This document shows, in pieces, positions 57,666 through 64,000 of a stretch of 64,000 nucleotides of DNA. This DNA is from Cyanobium sp. NIES-981 (GTDB lineage Bacteria > Cyanobacteriota > Cyanobacteriia > PCC-6307 > Cyanobiaceae). The DNA lies in NCBI GenBank assembly GCA_945896675.1, contig CAMDEM010000007.1, positions 22,773-86,772 of the forward strand, in the 5' to 3' direction. Positions within the stretch are counted from its first letter, which is position 1, and each line of letters opens with the position of its first letter. The position numbers and the translations under genes are program-made. The notes below the pieces were generated by a model. The model ran no database searches, was not told the DNA's origin, and worked only from the letters and a program-made list of their open reading frames with translations.

Positions 57666-58703
57666 GTGACAGCCCGCAGCGAGCCCCTGCTATGGCTCCA
57701 GCTCATTGGCCTTGGGGCCATTCCGCTGGAGCTTTTGCTCGTGCTTCTGCTGTTAGCCGGCAGCGATCCGGGCCCCTTCCCGGGTCTTGAGCGGGTGCTG
57801 ACCTGGGCGTTTGGGGCGGTAGGCCCATCGGTGCTGTTGTGGCGGATGGCCCCGGATCCGTTCTCGCTGTTGCTGATTTGCACCCCCGTGCGCCTGCGCA
57901 CCCCAGACCAATTGGGCTTCAGCCAGCAGCCCATGGGGCTCCCTCTGAAACTCTTGCTTGCCAGCGGTACGGCCTTCCTCCTGCCCCTGCTGTGGTGGCT
58001 CGACACCACATCGGTGCTGGCCACCTCCTATGCCCTGCTGCCTACGCCCAATCGGGTGGCGGCCCTAGTGGCCGTCGCTCCCCTGCTATCCCTGATGGTG
58101 TGGCAATGGCAACAGGTGGCGCAGGCGACCCTGCTGCTGGGCCGCAATCAACAACCAACACTGCCGCCCCCAGTGGCCGGAGGCCCACCTGCAGCGCCCC
58201 GTCAACCCCTCTGCCTTGGACTTCCCTGGCTGCGCTTACCAGCCCTAACCCAGGCGGCAACTCCAGAATTGCTCCAACAGCCAGAAGGACCCAACAGGGC
58301 CCAGTGGGAAAAACCAGAGGAAGCCCAGGATGAAATGCCCGTCGAACCCCGAGGCGAAGAACCAGGGGAAGCAGCCTTAGTCGCAGAGGTAATCGCGATC
58401 AGTTCACCTGACGAGCCTGAACCTGAAGAGGCTTCACCTGTGGGCTCTTCACCTGAAGAGCCTGAAGCTCAAGAGCCTGCAGCAGCAGAACCTGAGGCTG
58501 AAGAGCCGGCAGCGCCAACCGAGGACCAACAGCAGAACGTTGGGGTAGCCCCCGGGGACCCTGAGATCACCGATGTGGAGTTCACCCCCCTCGGGTCAGC
58601 CCATCTGGATGGCGCCCAGCTCGAGTCAGCTGCGGTTGCGATCGAACCAGAGGAGGCTGGCGAAGAGGCTCAGGGCTCCGACCTGGATCCCCAAATCGGA
58701 TAG
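57666..58703 (+). CDS. low-complexity-tail membrane protein
   Basis: This is a 345-residue protein located just after infB, as in other picocyanobacteria. The first 170 residues have four hydrophobic stretches (LGAIPLELLLVLLLLAG; LTWAFGAVGPSVLLW; LASGTAFLLPLLWWLDTT; VAALVAVAPLLSLMVWQWQQ). The final 150 or so residues are acidic and low in complexity, dominated by Glu, Pro and Ala, and end DLDPQIG. This matches the group annotated as 'low-complexity tail membrane protein', function unknown. Its last 78 bases overlap the DUF3493 gene on the other strand. The start could be the GTG at 57666, 8 bases after infB. Confidence 0.75.
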   Translation: MTARSEPLLWLQLIGLGAIPLELLLVLLLLAGSDPGPFPGLERVLTWAFGAVGPSVLLWRMAPDPFSLLLICTPVRLRTPDQLGFSQQPMGLPLKLLLASGTAFLLPLLWWLDTTSVLATSYALLPTPNRVAALVAVAPLLSLMVWQWQQVAQATLLLGRNQQPTLPPPVAGGPPAAPRQPLCLGLPWLRLPALTQAATPELLQQPEGPNRAQWEKPEEAQDEMPVEPRGEEPGEAALVAEVIAISSPDEPEPEEASPVGSSPEEPEAQEPAAAEPEAEEPAAPTEDQQQNVGVAPGDPEITDVEFTPLGSAHLDGAQLESAAVAIEPEEAGEEAQGSDLDPQIG

Positions 58704-58874
58704 GGGCACATCAATGCCGCTGGAGGCACGCAACGCCATGGTGGCTAGCCCCAGACCAGCAGATGCCACCAGGGCAAACCAAAGGCCCCGCCTCAAACCC
58801 CGCCAGGGGGTTCGGGCCTCCAGCAGCAGCCGAGCCTTGAGCTCGGGATCGAGGGAATCCGGCTTAGAAGCCAT
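58626..58874 (-). CDS. DUF3493 family small membrane protein
   Basis: This is an 82-residue protein with the pattern LDPELKARLLLEARTPWRGLRRGLW followed by two hydrophobic helices (FALVASAGLGLATMALRA; IQVGALSLFASLLWF). It resembles DUF3493, a cyanobacterial and plastid family related to LPA3 (low photosystem II accumulation 3). A role in photosystem II assembly can be proposed from that relation only. It is convergent with the low-complexity-tail gene and overlaps it by 78 bases, so part of the DNA codes in both directions. Confidence 0.7.
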   Translation of the reverse strand: MASKPDSLDPELKARLLLEARTPWRGLRRGLWFALVASAGLGLATMALRASSGIDVPLSDLGIQVGALSLFASLLWFDRNRS

Positions 58875-58923
58875 TCAGTAGGCCCAAAGGCAGCTGGAGA
58901 CTCAATGCTAGTTTCGAAGCTCT

Positions 58924-58995
<72 letters not shown>

Positions 58996-59007
58996 TCAGT
59001 GACTGCC

Positions 59008-59039
59008 AAGGGTCTCGCTCAAAAGCGGGGATTCCTTTT
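59008..59039 (+). terminator. possible terminator after tRNA-Thr
   Basis: AAGG at 59008 pairs with CCTT at 59034, with an inner imperfect stem GTCTCGCT/AGCGGGGAT (several G-T pairs) around CAAA. A T-rich tail, TTTT, follows. It starts 13 bases after the tRNA. Confidence 0.4.
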
Positions 59040-59159
59040 CCCTTTGCCAAGGGAGAGCGTGCCAGATACGAGATCAACTCACAGCTGGGGGGTGCTTGGG
59101 CCCGGGTTGGCCATTCCCATTTACGGGAGAATGGGTCAAGTCTTAAAAGATAAAAATCT

Positions 59160-59819
59160 TTGAGCGAACCATTACTCCTGGAGATACTGCCCCTGGCCCT
59201 GGGAGCGGCGGCCAGCCCAGTCGTGTTAATTGGAGAGATCTATTGCCTTGTTGAACCAGCGGCAGGAGTCAGGCGGGGCACGATGTATGCAGCGGGTAAT
59301 GCCCTGGCGGTTGGGATCTGGTTAGTGATCGGCCTAACTCTTGGCCACACCTTTCCCACGACCCACGATGGGACCGACTGGTTTTCAGTGTTTTTAAGGT
59401 TGTTGATGGGGTTGGTGATGCTTGCCCTTGGCACCAACCTCTTGATCAAAGGTCCACGGAAGGGCAAGGCATCGAGTCAGTCCGCGTCTAAGCACCCCGA
59501 CCTCCGGGCATTTTCAATTGGCATGGGCCTCATGGCACCAAACTTCTCCAGCCTGGTGCTGTTCTTTCCTGCTTTAGCAGCGATCACCAGGGGCGCTCCA
59601 ATAAGAGCTGAAGAGTTCTTATTGATCGGATTGCTCGTACTCATCACGCTGAGCCCTTGCTTGATTCCCCTGGTTCTCGTTGGTGTCGCCGGCCGTAGCG
59701 GCAGGGCCCTCCTCGAACGCACCAATAACTGGCTCAAACCGAAGCAATGGGCATTGGGATTGCTGGTGTGCTTTGCCACAGCCACATACCTCATCATCAG
59801 CGGAATCCTGGCGGCTTGA
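59160..59819 (+). CDS. GAP/SfLAP-type six-helix membrane protein
   Basis: This is a 219-residue membrane protein starting with TTG at 59160 (MSEPLLLEILPLALGAAASPVVLIGEIYCL). About six hydrophobic segments are visible, with the LysE-like layout of three helices, a soluble loop (KGPRKGKASSQSASKHPD), then three helices. It resembles the GAP/SfLAP family (sulfolipid-addressing protein, PF11139), known from mycobacterial glycolipid export, and is probably an exporter of unknown substrate. The first helix has AAxSPVVL, as in that family. Base composition is more A/T-rich than in the genes to the left. It overlaps the 2H phosphoesterase gene by 23 bases, tail to tail. Confidence 0.72.
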   Translation: MSEPLLLEILPLALGAAASPVVLIGEIYCLVEPAAGVRRGTMYAAGNALAVGIWLVIGLTLGHTFPTTHDGTDWFSVFLRLLMGLVMLALGTNLLIKGPRKGKASSQSASKHPDLRAFSIGMGLMAPNFSSLVLFFPALAAITRGAPIRAEEFLLIGLLVLITLSPCLIPLVLVGVAGRSGRALLERTNNWLKPKQWALGLLVCFATATYLIISGILAA

Positions 59820-60381
59820 ACAGCCAGGAGTTGCAGTCAGGTTGCGCCACCAGGGGGAACGTCGCTTCAATCGTCCAGGGCCAGCCGTAGCGCCAGCCTC
59901 CCGAGCCGGGTTGCACCAACGCAAGGCGATCAAAACTGATCCCACGATCCCTACCTTTCTGCACCAGTTGGGACGCCAACTCCTGGACCAATGCCCCCCT
60001 ATCAATCGCTGAACCAGGGGCTCCCGGAGTCGGATCCGCATACAGCAGGCTCAAGTGGAGGCCCAAAGCTGGCCCATGGCACCCTGGCAATGCCAGCAAT
60101 GCTTGACCGATCAGGTCAAGCCCAGGGGGATGGTGCAGGCGGAGACAAAGGAAGGTGAAGTAGTCAGGCCCACACTCCAGCCCATCAACCCTCAGCGCAA
60201 CGGGGCGCCAGCTGCGCGCGAGCCCCTCGACCGCCCTGGCACGATCGGCACCATCAGCCGATCCATGGCCAGAGCAGATGGTGAGGTGGGGTTGGAAGGA
60301 GTTGGCACCGTGGCGCTTGGCCAGCTCTCCGATGGAGCAGTTCAGCCGGCCAGCCCAGGCGGGGGCGGGGAGCAACCACAA
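59797..60381 (-). CDS. 2H phosphoesterase / cyclic phosphodiesterase-like protein
   Basis: This is a protein of about 194 residues with two H-x-T/S motifs, FQPHLTICSGH and LGLHLSLLYAD, spaced about 76 residues apart. They mark the 2H phosphoesterase superfamily, particularly the cyclic phosphodiesterase-like group (PF07823), which opens 1'',2''-cyclic phosphates left by tRNA splicing or similar cyclic nucleotides. No membrane segment is seen. The only usable start on the frame is the TTG at 60381 (LWLLPAPAWAGRLNCS); a CTG 8 codons upstream could also be used. Physiological substrate unknown. Confidence 0.72.
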   Translation of the reverse strand: MWLLPAPAWAGRLNCSIGELAKRHGANSFQPHLTICSGHGSADGADRARAVEGLARSWRPVALRVDGLECGPDYFTFLCLRLHHPPGLDLIGQALLALPGCHGPALGLHLSLLYADPTPGAPGSAIDRGALVQELASQLVQKGRDRGISFDRLALVQPGSGGWRYGWPWTIEATFPLVAQPDCNSWLFKPPGFR

Positions 60382-60581
60382 GGCGAAGGGGAAGGTTAGA
60401 TCCAGGGCTACACGAATTGAATGGCTAGGAGTTCAACCTAGGGGCCCGTATCGAGTTGGCGTCCATGTCGCTATCCCCAGGCAATGACTGATCCGAGGTC
60501 CAGACATCAACACACAGGTAAGCAACGACACCTAATCAAGGCCGTGCTGGCCTTTGAGTAGGGGTGGTCTTCAGTGCGGCC

Positions 60582-60755
60582 ATGGATTTCAGCAGTGGTG
60601 TCATCGTCCGACTTGCATCCGACGACGGTTGCACCTACGAAGTGGTGAGTATCGAAGAGGATGGGGGTCGTTGCTGGCTACGCAGAAGCCCCCAGCCCCG
60701 TAACGGAACAGCCGCATTCCCAGTGGCCATGAGCCAGCTGCGAAGGACCAGCTGA
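60582..60755 (+). CDS. tiny 'GGRCW' protein, paralogue-like of 20486-20704
   Basis: This is a 57-residue protein from ATG 60582 (MDFSSGVIVRLASDDGCTYEVVSIEEDGGRCWLRRSP). It has a SH3/KOW-like short beta pattern, with GVIVRL, YEVVSI and GGRCWLRR strands. The same order (GCFVRL, FQVIQC, GGRCWVRQ) occurs in the protein at 20486-20704, so I regard them as members of one small family. A GTG at 60564 would add six residues. It stands alone on the plus strand, with no gene in the preceding 200 bases, where I saw no clear signal. Confidence 0.6.
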   Translation: MDFSSGVIVRLASDDGCTYEVVSIEEDGGRCWLRRSPQPRNGTAAFPVAMSQLRRTS

Positions 60756-60871
60756 CCGGTGGAGCCCAAGAGAGACTTCGCCAGAAAACTGGTGCAGTGC
60801 TTGATGTCAATGGGCCCTGGAAGGGCAACCATCCGTGCTTTTGTTGGGTATCACCATCAATTGCCAAACCC

Positions 60872-61153
60872 TTGATCCCTGAAAATCGTTTTCCTAAAAA
60901 GCTCCTGCCACGCAAGCTGCTGGCAACCCTGGCTGGATCAGTCGCCACAGCCGCCTTCGCCATGGCTGGACTGACCCCAGCCCCTGCTAATGCAGTCAGC
61001 CTGGATCAGGCCTGTTCCATGTTTGCAGCCAAAATCCAAGCCGCCCTCAGTGCTGGCGACACCGCAAAGGCACAGATGATTTTTAGCGAAGGCAGCCAAC
61101 GCATTGCCTCGCGCTTCAACGGAGCCAGCTGCCCAAACATTCAGGCGCCCTGA
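60872..61153 (+). CDS. small secreted protein with two cysteines
   Basis: This is a protein of about 93 residues starting with TTG at 60872. A basic N-terminus (FPKKLLPRKLLA) leads to a hydrophobic run and a cleavage-like site (TLAGSVATAAFAMAGLTPAPANA), so it is probably exported. The mature part is a short helical protein (DQACSMFAAKIQAALSAGDTAKAQMIFSEGSQRIASRFNGASCP) with two cysteines that could form a disulfide. A longer frame from 60797 is open but would precede the signal. The gene ends 1 base before the COQ4-like gene, indicating co-transcription. Function unknown. Confidence 0.6.
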   Translation: MIPENRFPKKLLPRKLLATLAGSVATAAFAMAGLTPAPANAVSLDQACSMFAAKIQAALSAGDTAKAQMIFSEGSQRIASRFNGASCPNIQAP

Positions 61154-61154
61154 G

Positions 61155-61841
61155 ATGAATCGCTTGCATGAATCATTCCAAGTCTTAAAACAACTTGGAA
61201 AATTGATTGCCGTGGGCAAAAGCTCGGGAAATCTCGAAAAGATTGCGGATCTTGTTGATAGTTTTCTCGACACTCCCCAAATGAATGCGTGCATCACGCG
61301 CTTCAGGAAACTCCCGGGGGGCTCCGAGATGATGGATGAGCGCTATCCACCACTTCAACCAGATCTTGAGAGCCTGGCTCAATACCCTGCCGGCAGTCTT
61401 GGCCACGAGTATGCAGCCCTGATTCGAAGGCTCAACTATGATCCCGAATTCTTCCGGCCGCGCTTAATTGATACCGAAGGGCGATGGTTGACCCAGCGAA
61501 TTGCCACAACCCATGACATCCACCATTTGATCAGCGGATTTAGCACGGAGCGCGAAGGGGAGAATGGGGTACTTGCCATTACCGCCTCGCAAATTGGCTT
61601 TCCCGCCTATGTGTGCCTGAATCAAGCAGTTCAAACCGGCAACTTTCGCTTCAAGCTCGAGAGCTACCCAGCCATCAGCAAGGCGATCAACCATGGGGTG
61701 ACCATTGGTTTTACCTCCCAAGCCTTCTGCACCGCGCGCTGGGAGGAGCAATGGGGCTGGAGCATCGAGCAATGGAGGCACCATCTCCACATCCAATACC
61801 CTGCCGACCAGTGCAGTTACGGCCTCCATCCCAGCGTTTGA
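61155..61841 (+). CDS. COQ4-like protein
   Basis: This is a 228-residue protein resembling the Coq4 family. Coq4 in eukaryotes and some bacteria is needed for ubiquinone synthesis and carries a metal site HD-x2-H-x11-E. That signature is present as His120, Asp121, His124 and Glu136 in TTHDIHHLISGFSTEREGENG. The N-terminus LLKQLGKLIAVGKSSGNLEKIADLVDSF and GSLGHEYAALIRRLNYDPEFF are also family-like. Cyanobacteria make plastoquinone, not ubiquinone, so the role here must differ or concern another quinone or lipid. The neighbours are a secreted protein 1 base upstream and a lipoprotein 5 bases downstream. Lower GC than the core genes. Confidence 0.8.
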   Translation: MNRLHESFQVLKQLGKLIAVGKSSGNLEKIADLVDSFLDTPQMNACITRFRKLPGGSEMMDERYPPLQPDLESLAQYPAGSLGHEYAALIRRLNYDPEFFRPRLIDTEGRWLTQRIATTHDIHHLISGFSTEREGENGVLAITASQIGFPAYVCLNQAVQTGNFRFKLESYPAISKAINHGVTIGFTSQAFCTARWEEQWGWSIEQWRHHLHIQYPADQCSYGLHPSV

Positions 61842-61846
61842 AACCC

Positions 61847-62122
61847 ATGGCCAAACGGCCCATCACAATGCTCCCGGCCATGGCCGTTGGCTTAGGGATC
61901 TGCCTCTGCCTGAGCAGTTGCAGACGGTTTTCCCCCGAATGCCGGAATGCCAAACAGCAGCGATCCAAGGAGAGCCTGGCCGCCAAGATGTACAACTCAG
62001 GCGATGGGCAAAAGGACTCAGCGCGCAACAAACGGGTGCAAATGGCAGAAGATCAGGTTTTTCAACTCTGCACCGACAGGTTGACCTGGTGGTTTGTCAG
62101 GAAAGTGGCATCCACGCCATAG
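61847..62122 (+). CDS. small putative lipoprotein
   Basis: This is a 91-residue protein with a lipoprotein signal: KRPITMLPAMAVGLGICLCLSSC, where LSSC is the lipobox and the Cys would be lipidated. The mature part (RRFSPECRNAKQQRSKESL ... AEDQVFQLCTDRLTWWFVRK) is charged and holds two further cysteines. It has no recognised domain. It follows the COQ4-like gene by 5 bases, making the third gene of a tight trio with the secreted protein. Confidence 0.6.
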   Translation: MAKRPITMLPAMAVGLGICLCLSSCRRFSPECRNAKQQRSKESLAAKMYNSGDGQKDSARNKRVQMAEDQVFQLCTDRLTWWFVRKVASTP

Positions 62123-62226
62123 CAACGCTGCATCGGCTTGCCTGCGCCTTTCGAAACGCCTGATCCCAATCAGGATCCCAGCGTGACAGGCCAGTTTCAG
62201 GAACCAGCATGAGGGGTCAGATCGCC

Positions 62227-62337
62227 ATGAAACCATTGCTCCTCGGCAGCGTTCTCCTGACATGTTCTGACGGAAAATCGCAACGACGGAAGAAAAGGCC
62301 TGAGTCTCCTGCAAGCGAAAAAGCAAACAAACAATAA
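62227..62337 (+). CDS. very small putative lipoprotein (36 residues)
   Basis: A 36-residue frame starts at ATG 62227, with GAGGGG about 10 bases upstream. The product begins MKPLLLGSVLLTCSDGKS, in which LLTC resembles a lipobox, and then has a very basic tail (QRRKKRPESPASEKANKQ). An in-frame ATG at 62209 is also possible. It could be a micro-lipoprotein, but frames this short occur by chance. The last third overlaps the left arm of an inverted repeat. Confidence 0.3.
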   Translation: MKPLLLGSVLLTCSDGKSQRRKKRPESPASEKANKQ

Positions 62338-62354
62338 AACAGAAGACTCAGGCC
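62297..62354. repeat. perfect 11-base inverted repeat with long A/T-rich loop
   Basis: GGCCTGAGTCT (62297-62307) is the exact reverse complement of AGACTCAGGCC (62344-62354), separated by 36 A-rich bases. On the minus strand the second arm is followed by TTTTCTT, so it could be the terminator of the small gene at 62391-62678 with an unusually long loop. It might also be a processed RNA or the remnant of a small mobile repeat. Confidence 0.55.
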
Positions 62355-62390
62355 CAAGGGGGCAACCAAAACTGAGCTTGGTTATCAACC

Positions 62391-62678
62391 CTAACCTCGA
62401 ACCAGCCGCTTGAACGGCTGCCTGACGCTTTGCCGCACAATTGCGGCAGGGGCAGTGGTAGAAGCAGTAGGAGCAGCAGTGGCAGTGCCATCCTCCTCAA
62501 GGGAAATGTCTGCTTTTTTGCGAAGCTTGAAATCCTGGACAACCATTAGCCCCCCCATCAATCCCCCAGCGAAAACTCCAACTCCAATCATCAAGGGGGC
62601 CGCCGCAATCGCTAAAGACTGCGTGGCAACAAAGGACGTTGCGAAAAGGGAGGTGAATGTATTTGTCAATACTGTCAT
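62391..62678 (-). CDS. small membrane protein, unknown function
   Basis: This is a 95-residue protein from ATG 62678, with GAGGAA about 8 bases upstream as a good ribosome binding site. A hydrophobic, glycine-rich segment (SLAIAAAPLMIGVGVFAGGLMGGLMVV) is preceded by a Thr/Ser/Ala-rich start and followed by QDFKLRKKADISLEEDG and an Ala/Thr-rich basic tail. I do not recognise a family. The 243 bases between it and the LysR-type gene end hold no gene I can support and are A/T-rich. Confidence 0.55.
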   Translation of the reverse strand: MTVLTNTFTSLFATSFVATQSLAIAAAPLMIGVGVFAGGLMGGLMVVQDFKLRKKADISLEEDGTATAAPTASTTAPAAIVRQSVRQPFKRLVRG

Positions 62679-62921
62679 GGTTGATTCCTCGTGGCTAAGA
62701 CCTCGAGCAACCTGACGGGTAGAACCAGGCCAAAACGTACCCAAAGCAGATCCACTGCAAAGTCGCTTTAGTTCAACATTCCATATCTTGAACTGCACAA
62801 CAAAGCACTGACACACCCAACCCCACGGCTCAAAGCTTGGCAAAAATCAGGTTTAATGCTGACGCATTCGATTCAACCGCTGGAATCCCCGCTCCCAAAT
62901 CCATTGCATTGGGCCCATCCA

Positions 62922-63800
62922 TCACAACGTGCAAGTCAACTGCGGAACGCGATTAGCCCTTGCCCGCAAAGACAATCGCAGTTGATCCAAAAGCAACTGG
63001 ATCCCCGGAGCCTCCATGTTCTCTCTCAAGATCACGAGATAGTCGCTGGTCGTGTACTTCACGTCGAAATCAATGCACACACGATCTTGCAGGCCCAAGC
63101 CCAAGGCATTGACGTAATAGACCTTCGCCGTGATGGGACATTCACCAAGATACGTAGCTTTTACAAGTTGTGTAACAACTTGCCTTTGTTCCCCAATCAA
63201 ACTTGCGTGCAGCTGTTCCGTGGCCAAGCGGGTGGCTACAGGTAAAGCATGGAGATGAATCAACTCGGTTTGACTGGCCAAATCAGCAGCCTTAATCCCC
63301 TTCTCGTGGCTGAGCGCATGGGAACCATTGGACACCAAATACAGCGGTGAGCTCAACAGTTCAATCACGCAAAAGCGCTGGGAATTGAGCGATACCACCT
63401 GGGGGCGCTGCATGATGCAGGCATCCAGCACATAGCTATCGAGGAGCGCAGCTCCATCCACCCAGGGCTCAAGTCGACTGGGAGGATTGCAGCACCAGCC
63501 CTGGGGAAGGCCCTTGGCCAAATGGCCCTTGCCCGTAATCAGATGCAACCGCATCGGCCGCCGGCCCAGAAAGCGGGCCACCTGGTGGACCTGGCGCTCA
63601 AGCCTTAGCAGGCGATCGTTGCCAGTAATGCCATAGGCGCCGCCCGGCAGGCGCTTCAGGCTGATTCCAAACGTCTGCTGAACATGGTGTGCCTGCCTGG
63701 ACACGGTCGCTTGGTTGCAGCAGAGCTGGCTTGCAGCAAGTTCTCCCGTGCCTAGCCACTGCAGCAGGTCAAAGGATTCCAGCTCGTGCTGCGAAATCAT
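62922..63800 (-). CDS. LysR-type transcriptional regulator-like protein
   Basis: This is a 292-residue protein with an N-terminal helix-turn-helix (residues 8-45: SFDLLQWLGTGELAASQLCCNQATVSRQAHHVQQTFGISLKR) in the position and style of LysR regulators. It is followed by a weak periplasmic-binding-like effector region (VIELLSSPLYLVSNGSHALS; DLASQTELIHLHALPVATR; AKVYYVNALGLGLQDRVCIDFDVKYTTSDYLVI). The effector part is quite divergent. The family normally controls a divergent gene in response to a metabolite, but here the neighbour upstream is psbA on the same strand, separated by a terminator. Target genes are unknown. Confidence 0.78.
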   Translation of the reverse strand: MISQHELESFDLLQWLGTGELAASQLCCNQATVSRQAHHVQQTFGISLKRLPGGAYGITGNDRLLRLERQVHQVARFLGRRPMRLHLITGKGHLAKGLPQGWCCNPPSRLEPWVDGAALLDSYVLDACIMQRPQVVSLNSQRFCVIELLSSPLYLVSNGSHALSHEKGIKAADLASQTELIHLHALPVATRLATEQLHASLIGEQRQVVTQLVKATYLGECPITAKVYYVNALGLGLQDRVCIDFDVKYTTSDYLVILRENMEAPGIQLLLDQLRLSLRARANRVPQLTCTL

Positions 63801-63856
63801 TGACCTGGGCCTGGCTTGTCTAGAGATTCTGGGTCATACCAGCAAAAATGCACCCA

Positions 63857-63886
63857 TAAAAAAGCCCCCTCTTGTGGAGGGGGCTT
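63857..63886 (-). terminator. rho-independent terminator of psbA
   Basis: A 10-base stem AAGCCCCCTC/GAGGGGGCTT has a 5-base loop and, on the minus strand, runs into TTTTTT. It starts 46 bases after the psbA stop and separates psbA from the LysR-type gene. Confidence 0.88.
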
Positions 63887-63931
63887 GGGGGTTCCATCAA
63901 GGCCTATTCAGCCTTAGCAAGGCTCTTAGCC

Positions 63932-64000
63932 TCAGCCAATCGCAGGAGCGGTCAGAGCCACGGGGGTGGCTTCTGCTGCTGCCAGGTCGAGGGGGAAGTT
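63932..64000 (-). CDS. psbA: photosystem II D1 protein, C-terminal end (5' part outside window)
   Basis: The last 22 codons of psbA enter from the right edge. The translation NFPLDLAAAEATPVALTAPAIG is the conserved D1 C-terminus; the C-terminal extension is removed after Ala344 (here after LDLA) by CtpA, exposing the manganese-cluster ligand. The stop is TGA at 63932-63934. D1 is the rapidly turned over reaction-centre protein. Which psbA copy this is cannot be told from so little. Confidence 0.95.
   Translation of the reverse strand, partial: NFPLDLAAAEATPVALTAPAIG

Noticed and set aside
62197..62388. Minus-strand frame of 63 codons
   Set aside because: It crosses the inverted repeat, has no ribosome binding site or recognisable features, and its composition is unlike the neighbouring genes.

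Overview
The window is chromosomal DNA of a cyanobacterium, most likely a GC-rich picocyanobacterium of the Synechococcus/Cyanobium type. The evidence is a phycobilisome core operon (apcE, apcA, apcB, apcC), the end of a psbA gene for photosystem II D1, the split RNA polymerase genes rpoB-rpoC1-rpoC2, the cyanobacterial two-b-subunit ATP synthase operon, a high-light-inducible protein, and many small cyanobacterial families (DUF3326, DUF3143, DUF2997, DUF3493, Ycf35). Species identity is inference. Most of the window is densely packed core genome; no CRISPR array, insertion sequence, prophage or rRNA was seen.

Layout. 1-2943: end of nadE, then a minus-strand group (DUF3326, small protein, 2Fe-2S ferredoxin, 2OG-Fe(II) oxygenase-like). 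3154-9134: minus-strand atp operon (atp1-atpB-atpE-b'-atpF-atpH-atpA-atpG) ending in a large nested hairpin. 9213-15270: a methyltransferase divergent from apcE, then apcE and apcABC with clear terminators. 15396-19019: ftsW, then the cytochrome c maturation pair ccdA-ccsB, with queF converging. 19051-20356: glnB (PII) behind a perfect GTA-N8-TAC NtcA site, facing tlyA. 20486-28532: a small protein, purB, a Ski2-like helicase, and a translationally coupled biotin operon bioF-bioK-bioC-bioD. 28558-33414: DUF3143/DnaJ pair, rsmG, and a six-gene minus-strand operon (tiny membrane protein, HEAT repeat, DUF2997, Ycf35, 4Fe-4S ferredoxin, aldo/keto reductase).

33490-46897: an AmpG-like transporter, then the minus-strand block rpsT, tatD, rpoB, rpoC1, rpoC2, hli, rlmN. 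rpoB is preceded by a candidate promoter and a structured leader; hli overlaps both rpoC2 and rlmN. 46974-51266: hisD with a lytic transglycosylase, rpiA, and an HtrA-type protease. 51390-58703: a small Cys protein, then rimP-nusA-ylxR-infB and a membrane protein with an acidic tail.

58924-63800 is the accessory-looking part. It follows a tRNA-Thr(CGU) gene and is visibly more A/T-rich, with short or poorly known genes: a GAP/SfLAP-type membrane protein, a 2H phosphoesterase, a tiny 'GGRCW' protein related to the one at 20486, a tight trio of secreted protein, COQ4-like protein and lipoprotein, further small candidates, an 11-bp inverted repeat, and a LysR-type regulator. psbA then enters from the right edge. 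The best candidates for something undescribed are the COQ4-centred trio, the structured rpoB leader, and the 'GGRCW' mini-protein family.
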